NCBI GenBank assembly: GCA_020849765.1
Contig: JADLAY010000034.1
Location: 186,001-250,000 of the forward strand
DNA from: Anaerolineae bacterium
GTDB lineage: Bacteria > Chloroflexota > Anaerolineae > Aggregatilineales > Phototrophicaceae
Length of the DNA: 64,000 bases
Direction of reading: 5' to 3'
Part shown: one piece after another, positions 1 through 9,129 of the stretch
How the letters are laid out: every line of letters starts with the position of its first letter
How positions within the stretch are numbered: the first letter of the stretch is position 1
The notes under the pieces: generated by a model
What the model was told of the DNA's origin: nothing
What the model saw: the letters and a program-made list of their open reading frames with translations, nothing else
Databases searched by the model: none
Made by a program: the position numbers and the translations under genes

Positions 1-3000
1 GCGGCTGTTGGTTTTCCAGGAACAGTTCGGCGCGCAGGCTCGTGCAGTTCGGGTTGACGTTCGGGTCAAACAGCGTTCCCGTGTCGCCACAAATCTGCCC
101 CTGGACGACGCCGCCCGGATTGGCAAATGCCTCCGGCGAGCGCCCTTCGAGCGCGGCGCGCATGACCGCATTCCAGACGGGCACGGATGCCGTCTGCGTC
201 GTCCCGCGCGTGGGATTGTTATCCAGATTGCCCATCCAGACGCCGACGACCGTGTTGTTGGTAAAGCCCATCGTCCACAGGTCGCGGTTGTCATTGCTGG
301 TGCCAGTCTTGGCCCCAATGACGCCATCAGGATAACCCGACAGTGCCAGGCCGGAATTCAAACCGAAGGCAGCCGAGCGCGCCTGGTTATCACTTAGAAT
401 GTTCTGCATCAGGTAGGCCAGGCTGGGACTGATCGCCTGCGTCTCCGTGTCGGCAGACTCCGGAATGACGACCTGGTTGCCCTGGAAGTCCGTGATCTGC
501 GTCACGGCGAACAGCGGCACGTGCAGTCCATCATTGGCGAAGGTGCCGTAGGCCTGCACCATGTCGTAAAGCAGAACTTCATCCGCGCCCAATGCCGTCG
601 GCAGGCCAAACGCGGCATTCTCGCCAAAGCGAAGCCCCAGGCGCTGCGCCATATCGCGGAAGCGATCGGCGCCGACGAACGCATACGTCTTGACCGCGGG
701 CACGTTGTAGCTGTTCTGCAGTGCGTAACGCACCGGCTGCGGCCCGTGGAAGGTGCCGTCAAAGTTGACCGGCGAGTACGGAGGCGTCGTGTTGTAGGTA
801 GTGGGCACATCCCAGATGATTGTGGCCGGGGTCATGTACTGGCGCTGACCATCCGCCCCGGTGAAGCCTTCCAGCGCAGCCGCATACGTCACCGGTTTGA
901 TCGACGACCCTGGCTGCTGTGGCAGGAAGGCAAAGTTGTTCTGCCCCTGGAATTGAACGTTGTTGAAGTCCGGGCTGCCGACCATCGCCAGAATGGCGCC
1001 GCTGCGTGGGTCGGTCACAAGCACCGATCCCGCGTTGACGTTGTTCGCAATCAGCGATTGGGTTTGGCGCAGCAGCGCATCCTGCGCGACATCCTGAACG
1101 CGCGGCACCAGGGTCGTGCGGATCTCGTAGCCGCCGCGGTAGAGCGCATCGGTGCCGTAAGTTTCTTCGATGAACTGCTGCACGTAGTTGACGAAGTGCG
1201 GATAACGCACACGGAACTCGCGCGGACGATACTGCGCAGACTCGATCTGCGCTTTCTGCACAGTGACCAGACCGCCTGGCGCAATGTCCGAGGGGCCGTT
1301 ATCGACGCCGCGCGTGATACAGAATTCCTGCCCCTCGTAAGGCGCATGCTGGAAGCGCAAACAACCCGCCCGCGCCATCAGGTCGAGCACCGTATCCATG
1401 CGGTCGAACGAGGCCTGCCGGTTGACGACCGGATCGTAGGTCGCCGGAGCCTGTAGCAGGCCCGCGAGCAGCGCCGATTCGGGCAAGTTCAGGTCAGCCG
1501 CGCTGTGACCGAAATAGAACTGCGATGCCGCTTCGACACCATAAGATTGATTGCCGTAGAAGAATTCATTCAAGTACAACTGCAGGATGAAGTTTTTGTC
1601 GTAACGCTGCGCGATCATCGAGGCGATCACGATCTCGTCGAGCTTGCGCTGTGCCGAGACCGAGTTATCGCGCAGGATCAGGTTCTGGGCAATTTCCTGG
1701 GTCAGCGTCGTCGCGCCGGATTCAACCTGCCCGGCGAGGATGTTCTGGAAGAAGGCACGCGCGATGGCCAGCGGGTCCCAGCCCGGATCGTCATAGAAGC
1801 GTGCGTTCTCAGTGCTGATAACAGCGTGAATCATGTAGGGCGAAATGTCGCCCAGCGGTATCGTGTCGCGCGCGCCGCCCTGCTGGCTCGTCAACTCGGC
1901 GATCACACTGCCATCCGCGGCCAGAATGCGGGCGGTGCGGAACTGTGGCTGGTAATTCGCCAGCGCGGCGACCTCATCTTCCCAGGGTGCCGCCAGGCTA
2001 CGATAGTAGAGGACACCGCCGATGATGCCGCAGGCAGAGAGCAGGAACAGCGCGGCGATACCAATGCCGCCGACGATCAACAGCGTGCGCATCAGGCTCT
2101 GCTGCTGGCGGGAGCGCGCCTGCTCGTAGAGCGGTGATGCCGTGCCGATATCATAGGAAGGCGGCGCATCAGCAGTCGTCGCCGGTTGCGGCGCAGCGAC
2201 CACGTCCGCCGGATTAACCGCGGCGCTGGCGACGGTCGGCTGTGCCATGCCGGACGGATCCATGTAAACGCCGGGCGTGCCAGGGATCGTCGCTTCCGGA
2301 TCGCGGATCGGCACCTGGCGCGGCAGTGGCATATTGTCGTAATCGGATTGCACCGCGCTGGACACCATCGTCGCGCCTTCGTCGGCGACGCCGGGCGGCA
2401 GTTGATCGGCCAGATGCGGCAGATCGCCGCTGCGCGCCGCCATCGGCGATGTGACGCCATTCTCGTCGGCGTCGAAACTCTCACCCGCGCGCTGGAGGAT
2501 GTCCGGCGTCGAAGGCACCCACTGCCCATTGTCGTAGCGGTACCAGGTGTCGGACTCGACACCCATCATCCACCAGACCTGATCCTCATCGAGCACCATG
2601 TGCTTGCGCAGTTCGGCCTGCATCTGCTCGCGCGTGAGCTGACCGGCACGGAAGCGTGCGCGCAGGCCGCGGATCTCATCCTCGGCGCTGCGGAACTTAT
2701 CGAGCAGTACCTGCTCTTCGCGCGTCAATGACGGCGTCGGCAGGCCAACGGCAGGCGACGATTGGCTCGCGGCCAACTTCTGCGCCATGCGCCGCGCCAC
2801 TTCGGCCGGGTCTTCCGCCGCAAAATCGCCTTCGCCAGGTTCGGCAGCAGCGCCCATCAACTCGGCGACCTTGCGCCTGGCAACTTCCGCCGGGTCATCC
2901 GGGGATGCCGAGGCCGCTTCGTCACCGGTTTTGGCCCCGGCTTCCGCCTGCGGCTGCAAGCGTGCACGCGGCTGCTCGTCGACCAGGCTGGCGAGCGCCA

Positions 3001-3574
3001 CCAGCTCGCTCATGCTGAACGAGTCTTCATCTTCATCTTCGTCAAGCAGATCGAGGGTTTGTTCTTGTTCGGCCTGTTTTGCCAGTTCGGCCAGCTGATC
3101 GGCAAACGAGTCGTCTTTGTCGCGCGTTTCGGCGACCATCTCCTGCTCGAACGGCAGCACGTCGGATGACTCATCGCTCTCCGCGGCTGTCACGTCCGTC
3201 GGTGTGCTCTCCTGCTGAGCCAATGCCAGGGGTGAATCGCTGTATGGCTGATTGATCTGCGCGAGCGCGTCCGAGGGGCTGATTTCGGGCTGCGCTTCCG
3301 GCGCCGGCGATTCGTCGTGCGGCAGGATTTCGCCATCGTCCGGCGTTTCCGCAAGCGCGGTTTCGCCGGGCGAGACCGTCCGCCACATGCTCTCCTGCAC
3401 AGTCGCCGCTGCCGCCTTCTGCGGAGCGCGCCAACCATGCTCTTCTTCGGCAGGCTTGGGAGCAGGCTGCGCTTCGCGCCAGCCACTCGATGCCGGTGTT
3501 TGTGGGGTATGCCAACCGCCGTTTTCTGGTTCGTCAGCCTGCGAGTTGGTTGCATTCGTCGGGCGGTCAGCCAT
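1..3574 (-). CDS. Bifunctional class A penicillin-binding protein (PBP1A-like), C-terminus beyond the window
   Basis: Polymerises lipid II into glycan strands and cross-links the peptides. I read one open frame of about 1191 codons from ATG at 3574 (GGGAG upstream) to the left edge. An acidic cytoplasmic arm of about 490 residues comes first, with repeated short GW-containing motifs near its start and a SHOCT-like helical segment around residues 283-348. A single membrane helix follows (about 494-525). The GT51 transglycosylase domain has TENARFY (Glu589), GATTLTQEIAQNL and a YLNEFFYGNQ segment. The transpeptidase has SSIK (Ser890), SYN (955-957) and KTGT (Lys1089). All catalytic motifs are intact; the usual His after the GT51 Glu is Asp (FYDDPGWDP). 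The long arm is unusual for PBP1A. Function is well supported; the role of the arm is unknown. Confidence 0.95.
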   Translation of the reverse strand, partial: MADRPTNATNSQADEPENGGWHTPQTPASSGWREAQPAPKPAEEEHGWRAPQKAAAATVQESMWRTVSPGETALAETPDDGEILPHDESPAPEAQPEISPSDALAQINQPYSDSPLALAQQESTPTDVTAAESDESSDVLPFEQEMVAETRDKDDSFADQLAELAKQAEQEQTLDLLDEDEDEDSFSMSELVALASLVDEQPRARLQPQAEAGAKTGDEAASASPDDPAEVARRKVAELMGAAAEPGEGDFAAEDPAEVARRMAQKLAASQSSPAVGLPTPSLTREEQVLLDKFRSAEDEIRGLRARFRAGQLTREQMQAELRKHMVLDEDQVWWMMGVESDTWYRYDNGQWVPSTPDILQRAGESFDADENGVTSPMAARSGDLPHLADQLPPGVADEGATMVSSAVQSDYDNMPLPRQVPIRDPEATIPGTPGVYMDPSGMAQPTVASAAVNPADVVAAPQPATTADAPPSYDIGTASPLYEQARSRQQQSLMRTLLIVGGIGIAALFLLSACGIIGGVLYYRSLAAPWEDEVAALANYQPQFRTARILAADGSVIAELTSQQGGARDTIPLGDISPYMIHAVISTENARFYDDPGWDPLAIARAFFQNILAGQVESGATTLTQEIAQNLILRDNSVSAQRKLDEIVIASMIAQRYDKNFILQLYLNEFFYGNQSYGVEAASQFYFGHSAADLNLPESALLAGLLQAPATYDPVVNRQASFDRMDTVLDLMARAGCLRFQHAPYEGQEFCITRGVDNGPSDIAPGGLVTVQKAQIESAQYRPREFRVRYPHFVNYVQQFIEETYGTDALYRGGYEIRTTLVPRVQDVAQDALLRQTQSLIANNVNAGSVLVTDPRSGAILAMVGSPDFNNVQFQGQNNFAFLPQQPGSSIKPVTYAAALEGFTGADGQRQYMTPATIIWDVPTTYNTTPPYSPVNFDGTFHGPQPVRYALQNSYNVPAVKTYAFVGADRFRDMAQRLGLRFGENAAFGLPTALGADEVLLYDMVQAYGTFANDGLHVPLFAVTQITDFQGNQVVIPESADTETQAISPSLAYLMQNILSDNQARSAAFGLNSGLALSGYPDGVIGAKTGTSNDNRDLWTMGFTNNTVVGVWMGNLDNNPTRGTTQTASVPVWNAVMRAALEGRSPEAFANPGGVVQGQICGDTGTLFDPNVNPNCTSLRAELFLENQQP

Positions 3575-3630
3575 CCCGTTATCTCCCGAAATTCGTCAAG
3601 CGTGCAATCTTACGCAAAATGGCAAGCGGG

Positions 3631-3639
3631 ATTATAACA
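3631..3639 (-). promoter_or_regulatory. Extended -10 promoter (TGTTATAAT) of the PBP gene
   Basis: Read on the minus strand this is TGTTATAAT, a TG-extended consensus -10 box, about 57 bases upstream of the PBP start. I see no good -35 element, which an extended -10 can do without. The same core occurs before the hsp20-lon operon and, with C in the fourth hexamer-adjacent position (TGTTACAAT), before the glpAB fusion. Confidence 0.55.
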
Positions 3640-3765
3640 CGAATGGGTACGCCATGCGCGACGAGGCCGGGCCGCCAATGTCTTCGGCGGCGTGGTGGTC
3701 ATAGTCCTTTTGGACTGGGGTCTCGACGAAACGAAAGCGGACAGAGCGATGTACTTGAAGCGCGC

Positions 3766-4353
3766 TCAGGTGTCGGCTGTGTTGTCGTTCGACTCAGTGA
3801 ACGGATACCAGAAGGCACCGGGAAAATCGTCGGCGACCTGTTTGCGCTTGCCGCTCCACGACTCGATGTCGATGCGGTAGACCGCCGTCCGCTTCAATTC
3901 GTCATCCATGATCGGGCGGTAATGCACGCCGGGATGCAGATGCGGCGCATACTTGTCGAGCAGAAGCTGCAAGCCATGCCGAGCTTCCTCGCCTTCGATG
4001 ATCTGTGCACTGCCGAAGACCGTCACACCGGCATACTCGACGCTGAATTCCAGCGCCTCGTCAGCGGGCAGCAGCCGCCCCATTTCGCTGACGCTGAAGC
4101 ACACGCGCGCAGTGGCTTCGACGTTCGCCTGAGTCCGCCCGACGCGCGCGGTGTGGATGTAGATGGCGTGGCGCTCGGCGTCATAAACGAACAGGTTAGT
4201 GTTGATGAACGGCTGCCCATCATAAGCCGTTGCCACAGCCGCATACGGTGCGCGGGTCAGAAACGCCCGAATCCACGCCTCATCTTCGACAGCACGATCG
4301 GCGCGCCGCACCTGGCTCGGCGGCATGGCGGTGTAATCTTTCGGCATCTTCAC
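3766..4353 (-). CDS. Pyridoxamine 5'-phosphate oxidase-related flavin split-barrel protein (NimA-like)
   Basis: A 195-residue protein resembling the FMN-binding split-barrel family that includes 5-nitroimidazole reductases. The region from residue 30 (APYAAVATAYDGQPFINTNL) through the IYIHTARVGRTQANV segment matches the flavin-binding part; NimA-type proteins usually carry His in the equivalent HxA segment. Start is GTG at 4353 or ATG at 4347; neither has a strong ribosome site. It stands alone and is divergent from the acetyltransferase-like gene. The substrate cannot be told from sequence; a general flavin or heme-linked reductase is possible. Confidence 0.75.
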   Translation of the reverse strand: MKMPKDYTAMPPSQVRRADRAVEDEAWIRAFLTRAPYAAVATAYDGQPFINTNLFVYDAERHAIYIHTARVGRTQANVEATARVCFSVSEMGRLLPADEALEFSVEYAGVTVFGSAQIIEGEEARHGLQLLLDKYAPHLHPGVHYRPIMDDELKRTAVYRIDIESWSGKRKQVADDFPGAFWYPFTESNDNTADT

Positions 4354-4701
4354 ATCGCTTCATGTGTTGTAGCTCTTGTAGAGCCTACGAGGATTGGTCT
4401 GGATACTGCATAGCCAAGTAGAACCAATCGTCGCTGGGTCAGGCAAACGGTCGATGCGTAAGGCAGGTGTTAGTCCAGACTCATATCATGATTTGGGAAA
4501 ATTTGTTCAACAAGCGGATTGCCTGATGGACAAAGCGGAGGTACAATAGAGCATGATGGCAAGGTACGAAGAACGGTGTTTTAACGTCTTGCAACAGCGC
4601 TCTCTTGTCCACATTTCCCTCGATGGCGCGGTTTTCCCATTCATCTGCAAAATGCATCGTCGTCTAGAATCGTCGGAACTATGACGCAGGAGTTGCGTTC
4701 G
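4354..4701. other. Divergent intergenic region with one candidate promoter
   Basis: This 348-base gap separates two divergent genes. It is AT-richer than its surroundings, holds no convincing ORF and has an imperfect hairpin near 4369-4388 (GCTCT TGT AGAGC core). The clearest signal is the plus-strand promoter described separately. Confidence 0.5.
4519..4547 (+). promoter_or_regulatory. Candidate sigma-70 promoter for the acetyltransferase-R3H ATPase pair
   Basis: TTGCCT at 4519-4524 and TACAAT at 4542-4547 are separated by exactly 17 bases. A transcript from here would carry a leader of about 150 bases before the start at 4702. Confidence 0.45.
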
Positions 4702-5730
4702 ATGCGTAATCACGAAGCGCAAACGCGTGCGGTGTTGTTGGTCGACCTGCCGCTGGTGTATCGGCTGGCGGACGACGGCATGATTCTCGACAGCGAGATC
4801 GCCTACACCCGGTCGCCAAACGGCCCGCACGGCGCCAGTATTTCGAACATTATCTTGCCGCAGCGCAATGTGCATGCGCTCATTTCACGCTGTGACAAAG
4901 AGGCGGTCATCGGCCAGTTTCGCCTGAAGTCTGACGATCATCTGGCGAAGGTGATGACGATTGCACCCTCCTTCATCGACGAGACGTTAGATGACACGAT
5001 GTGGCTGCATGCGCTGGATGCGATGGCGGCAGCGGCGGGCAAGCGCGGCGCGCAAATGCTATCGGCGGAGATTGACGAGCAGAGTCCGCTCTTCATGGTG
5101 ATGCGGCGCACGGGTTTCGCCGTCTATGCACGCCAGGAGATCTGGCGGCGCGAGCCGGATCAGCCATTCCCGGAGCAGATCATCCCGGCGACGCTGAGCG
5201 AAGAGACCGATGCCGACGCGATGGACATCCAACTGCTGTACAGCAATATCGTGCCGCGGTTGGTGCAACCCATCGCCGTCCCGTCGAGCGATAGCGAGGG
5301 CTTCGTTTACCGCCACGGGAGCCGCGTGCAGGGCTACATCGCCGTGTCCGAAGGCAAGTATGGCATCTACCTGATGCCGTTCCTGCACCCGGACATCCTG
5401 TTTAGCGAGGCATCCGCCATCATTGCCGGGGCAATCGCACGCACGGCGAAGGCGGAGAAATTGCCGGTTTACGTTTGCGTGCGGCGTTATCAGGACTGGC
5501 TGGAAGATGGGCTGACCGTGCTCGGCTTCACGCCGATCAGCCAGCAGGCAGTCATGGTACGACACATTGCGGCAGGGGTGCGACACGCCGTCTTCGCCCC
5601 CGTTGCACGGTCATTGGAGGTCATCTCCACCGTGCATCCTCCGACCAGCCGAGTTGGAGACATGACGGATTTTATCGGGCTTGATGCAGGAGTGAGCAAT
5701 AAACTGAATGGAAAGACGGATAACGGATGA
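4702..5730 (+). CDS. GNAT-like acetyltransferase-fold protein, function unknown
   Basis: 342 residues. I chose ATG 4702 over ATG 4681 because CAGGAG lies 9 bases before it. The protein looks like two degenerate GNAT-like halves: a region around residues 60-150 with a WLHALDAMAAAAGKRGAQ helix followed by FMVMRRTGFAVYARQEIW, typical of the end of a GNAT fold, and a similar second half ending LTVLGFTPISQQAVMVRHI. I see no clear acetyl-CoA pyrophosphate loop, so catalysis is uncertain. Its last 23 bases overlap the start of the R3H ATPase gene, so the two are probably translationally coupled and may work together. Confidence 0.6.
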   Translation: MRNHEAQTRAVLLVDLPLVYRLADDGMILDSEIAYTRSPNGPHGASISNIILPQRNVHALISRCDKEAVIGQFRLKSDDHLAKVMTIAPSFIDETLDDTMWLHALDAMAAAAGKRGAQMLSAEIDEQSPLFMVMRRTGFAVYARQEIWRREPDQPFPEQIIPATLSEETDADAMDIQLLYSNIVPRLVQPIAVPSSDSEGFVYRHGSRVQGYIAVSEGKYGIYLMPFLHPDILFSEASAIIAGAIARTAKAEKLPVYVCVRRYQDWLEDGLTVLGFTPISQQAVMVRHIAAGVRHAVFAPVARSLEVISTVHPPTSRVGDMTDFIGLDAGVSNKLNGKTDNG

Positions 5731-7339
5731 CATCCAGGAACTCAAGCGCGTACTCCCTGCGCACATCACTCAGCGTATCGATGAGCTGGGGAACATTGAC
5801 GACCTGCTTGAGATCGTACTTGACTTAGGGCGTGTACCGACAGCGCGCTACATCACCGGTGAGATCGAACTGAGCGACCAGGAAGTTACCCGCTTCGATC
5901 TTGACGCAATCGTTGAAAACATCGGCATGTTCGACGCGGATAACCGCGCCGGTATGGAACGCACCCTCCACCGCATTTCCGCAATTCGCAATCGACGGGG
6001 CGATATCGTCGGTCTGACGTGCCGCGTAGGCCGTGCCGTCTATGGCACGATCGACATCATTCAGGATCTGATCGAATCCGGCCAGAGCCTGCTGATGTTG
6101 GGGCCGCCCGGCGTCGGCAAGACGACGATGCTCCGTGAGTCGGCGCGCGTCCTGGCGGAGTCGCGCCGTGTGGTGATCGTCGACACATCGAACGAAATCG
6201 GCGGCGATGGCGACGTGCCTCACCCCGCAGTTGGGCGGGCGCGCCGCATGCAGGTGAGCAAGCCGGATCGCCAGCACGAGGTCATGATCGAGGCGGTCGA
6301 GAATCACAACCCGGAAGTCATCGTCATCGACGAAATCGGGCGCGAGCTGGAAGCGCAGGCGGCACGAACGATTGCCGAGCGCGGCGTGCAGTTGATCGGC
6401 ACCGCGCACGGAACGGCGCTGGACAATCTGCTGCTCAACCCGACGCTGTCCGATCTGATTGGTGGCATTCAGGCGGTCACGCTCTCGGATGAAGAAGCGC
6501 GCCGCCGTGGCACGCAGAAAACCGTGCTCGAACGCAAATCACCGCCCACGTTTGACGTCTTGATCGAGATTCAAACGCGCGACCGGTTGATCGTACACGA
6601 AGATGTCGCGGCCGCTGTCGACGCCATGCTGCGCGGCAGACCGCTGCAGGCCGAACTCCGTTATCGCAACGAAGACGGCGAGATCATGTACGAGCCGACC
6701 GTGCCGGACATGCGCTTGCTGATCGAGAAAAGTGGCAATCGCAGCGGCGGGCGTCGCAACGGCGGCTATGCCAACGGCGGCAGCCACCTGGACGAGCGCG
6801 ACCAGCCGATGCGCGGCGAGCGCAGTGCCACCCCGCGTACCAACGGCGATGAAGTGCGCCCCAACATGACGCGCGTTTATGCCTATGGTGTGGCGCGCAA
6901 TCGTTTGCAGCAGGCCTCACGCCGCCAGCACGTGCCGCTCCAGGTCACGGATGATGCCGGTCAGGCCGACGTCATCGTCACGCTCAAGAATTATTACCGC
7001 CGCCGCCCTAAACTGATCGTGGACGCGGAACGGCGTGGAACGCCGATTTACGTACTGCGCGCAAATACGATCTCGCAGATGGAGAATTTCATCGCGGATA
7101 TGTTTAATCTGGAGGCAGCCGATGACGATATCGGTGACCCTTTTGAGGATGCAATGCGCGAAGCACGAGCGGCGATCATGCGCGTGCAGGGTGGCAATTC
7201 GCAGTTTGTCGATCTGACGCCACAGGATGCGCACATTCGTCGCATTCAGCACCAGATGGCGCGCAAAGCCCGCCTGGAGAGCGAAAGCTACGGCGAAGAG
7301 CCGGAGCGACGGGTACGCATTTCGCGCCGCGCCAGCTAA
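5708..7339 (+). CDS. R3H-domain AAA ATPase (Ycf45/SpoIIIAA-like)
   Basis: 543-residue P-loop ATPase of the Ycf45 group, widespread in cyanobacteria, plastids and Chloroflexota. Walker [11 protein letters not shown] is at residues 132-141, followed by VIVDTSNEIGGDG, the Walker B-like VIVIDEIGRELEA and the IGTAHG segment usual for this family. A linker rich in Gly, Asn and Arg (about 345-385) leads to a C-terminal part with an R3H-like nucleic-acid-binding segment near residues 505-530. The cellular role of the family is poorly defined; single-stranded nucleic-acid binding is predicted from R3H. It overlaps the preceding gene by 23 bases and is followed by a terminator. Confidence 0.9.
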   Translation: MERRITDDIQELKRVLPAHITQRIDELGNIDDLLEIVLDLGRVPTARYITGEIELSDQEVTRFDLDAIVENIGMFDADNRAGMERTLHRISAIRNRRGDIVGLTCRVGRAVYGTIDIIQDLIESGQSLLMLGPPGVGKTTMLRESARVLAESRRVVIVDTSNEIGGDGDVPHPAVGRARRMQVSKPDRQHEVMIEAVENHNPEVIVIDEIGRELEAQAARTIAERGVQLIGTAHGTALDNLLLNPTLSDLIGGIQAVTLSDEEARRRGTQKTVLERKSPPTFDVLIEIQTRDRLIVHEDVAAAVDAMLRGRPLQAELRYRNEDGEIMYEPTVPDMRLLIEKSGNRSGGRRNGGYANGGSHLDERDQPMRGERSATPRTNGDEVRPNMTRVYAYGVARNRLQQASRRQHVPLQVTDDAGQADVIVTLKNYYRRRPKLIVDAERRGTPIYVLRANTISQMENFIADMFNLEAADDDIGDPFEDAMREARAAIMRVQGGNSQFVDLTPQDAHIRRIQHQMARKARLESESYGEEPERRVRISRRAS

Positions 7340-7362
7340 AATCATTGCGGGGAATGAATCAG

Positions 7363-7391
7363 GAGGCGGCTGCGGTCGCCTCTTGATTTTT
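7363..7391 (+). terminator. Rho-independent terminator after the R3H ATPase gene
   Basis: Stem GAGGCG/CGCCTC (7363-7368 with 7377-7382), 8-base loop, then TTGATTTTT. It lies 24 bases past the ATPase stop codon. Confidence 0.7.
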
Positions 7392-7469
7392 GCAGTCAAT
7401 GGTTTTGCGTTCAGGGGTGAGCCTACGTATGATCGGGGATACTGACGGCAAGACCGAGGCGTAACGACC

Positions 7470-7853
7470 ATGACACGCTGCCAGAACACTCTCACGAACT
7501 CCCGCTTACGCGGCCTCATCTTGTTCATCGTGCTCGGGCTGCTGATCACGGCTTGTAACCTGACCAGTGAAGTGCCCGTGCCGACGGCCCAACCGACGCC
7601 CGTCCCGCTTGCGCCGCTGCCGACCACGCCGCCGCTGGCGACCGGCAATGATACCGGCGCGCGCCTCAACGAGTCGACCTGTTTGCTGACGCCGCCAACC
7701 TGGATTTCCTACACCATCCAACCCGGCGATAGCCTGGGCGCGATTGCGGTCGCCATCGACACACCGCTCTCCGAATTGGTGACCAATAACTGCCTGGAGA
7801 ATGCAGACACGATCTACGTCGATCAGGTGATTTATTTGCCGCGTGCGCCGTAA
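7470..7853 (+). CDS. LysM-domain lipoprotein
   Basis: 127 residues. A signal peptide ends in the lipobox LITAC with Cys29 as the lipid anchor. A Pro/Thr/Val-rich stalk follows (about 33-60), then one LysM-like domain at residues 80-126 (YTIQPGDSLGAIA ... DTIYVDQVIYLP). LysM domains bind peptidoglycan or chitin-type glycans, so this is probably an envelope protein linking membrane and wall. GAGG lies about 10 bases before ATG. The next gene begins 30 bases later and may be co-transcribed. Confidence 0.85.
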   Translation: MTRCQNTLTNSRLRGLILFIVLGLLITACNLTSEVPVPTAQPTPVPLAPLPTTPPLATGNDTGARLNESTCLLTPPTWISYTIQPGDSLGAIAVAIDTPLSELVTNNCLENADTIYVDQVIYLPRAP

Positions 7854-7883
7854 CCCTGTCACTCCCACCCCGTAAGGTTCTCT

Positions 7884-9089
7884 ATGGCTTTGTCGCGACG
7901 TGAAATTATCCTTGTCATCGCGCTATTTCTCGTCACGCGTCTGGCGCTGGTCGGCGCCGGGACGATTGCCAATGTCTATCTGCCTGAAAACGAGACGCTC
8001 GGCGAGGAACTGAAGCACTTGCTTGACGGCGGGCCAGCCCTCGACATGTGGTATCGCTGGGATGCCGGTTTCTACGCAACGATCGCCATCGAAGGCTATG
8101 ACTGGTTCAACGATCGGCAGCCCGCGGCGGACATGGCCTTCCTGCCCGTCTATCCGATGGCGATCCGAGGCGTGATGACGGTCAGCGGCTGCTTCTTCAC
8201 GCCCTATCAAAGCACGTGCGCCACCGTCAGCGGCTTGCTCGTCTCGAATGTAGCGCTGCTGGCCGCGTCGTTCCTGCTCTATGACCTCGCACGGCGCTAT
8301 GCGGACAAGGCGGTCGCGCTCGGCGCCGTTATCCTGCTCATGATCACACCGAATGCGATTTTCCTGTCGGGTGTCTACACGGAAGCGATGTTCCTGGCCT
8401 GGTGCCTGCTCACCTTCTGGCTGCTGGATCGTAAACAGTTCGCGCTCGCGCTGATCCCGGCCTGCCTGGCGGCGCTGACGCGTTCCGTCGGCATTGCGCT
8501 CTACCCGGCGCTGCTCTGGTATGCGTGGCGCGAAAGCTCAGGTAGTCAACGTACATTACGATTGCTGCTCGCGCATTTACCGCTGGTCGTCTTCGGCGCG
8601 TATGTACTCTACGCAGGCAACATCGCCGGGGAGCCGCTGGCCTATTTCCGCAGCTACGAAGTCATCTGGGAGCGGGACGTCACGCGCAGCCCGTGGCAAA
8701 CGCTGTTCGCCTACTTCGGCGGCGAGCGAGTCTCTTTGTATGGCTGGCGTCTGTCATGGATCGATCTGGTGGCGTTTGTGGGCTATCTGGCGCTGGCATT
8801 GATCGCGCTGTGGAAACGGCCGCCGTGGGGACTATTCGCCCTGGCCGCGCTGCTGATCCCGTTCGCCAGCGGCACGTTGGTCGCCATGCCACGTTTTGGT
8901 GCCGTCATCTTCCCGTTCTACATCCTGATCGCGGCCTGGCTGCGCCCGCGCCAGCCCGATGAAGTACAGGCCACATCCCCCTGGCGCCAGTTGGGGATGT
9001 ACTGGCGGGCAGCTCTTGTGTTCGGCGTGTGTATTCTCCTCAGTCTGCTTTTCATCGCGCGCTTCGTCGCCGGTTACTGGATCGCATAG
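7884..9089 (+). CDS. PIG-V-like membrane mannosyltransferase
   Basis: 401 residues with about ten hydrophobic segments. The N-terminal loop after the first helix contains MWYRWDAGFY, matching the W-x-W-D-x-x-x-Y pattern of GT-C fold mannosyltransferases such as PIG-V, where the Asp is catalytic. FLPVYPM after the loop also fits. It probably moves a mannose or similar sugar from a polyprenyl-phosphate donor to a lipid or glycan on the outer face of the membrane. Acceptor unknown. It sits between a LysM lipoprotein and a secreted PAP2-like protein. Confidence 0.8.
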   Translation: MALSRREIILVIALFLVTRLALVGAGTIANVYLPENETLGEELKHLLDGGPALDMWYRWDAGFYATIAIEGYDWFNDRQPAADMAFLPVYPMAIRGVMTVSGCFFTPYQSTCATVSGLLVSNVALLAASFLLYDLARRYADKAVALGAVILLMITPNAIFLSGVYTEAMFLAWCLLTFWLLDRKQFALALIPACLAALTRSVGIALYPALLWYAWRESSGSQRTLRLLLAHLPLVVFGAYVLYAGNIAGEPLAYFRSYEVIWERDVTRSPWQTLFAYFGGERVSLYGWRLSWIDLVAFVGYLALALIALWKRPPWGLFALAALLIPFASGTLVAMPRFGAVIFPFYILIAAWLRPRQPDEVQATSPWRQLGMYWRAALVFGVCILLSLLFIARFVAGYWIA

Positions 9090-9129
9090 GCGGAACCCGC
9101 CCTATGGTTGCAGAAAGGCTTTGACGTTC

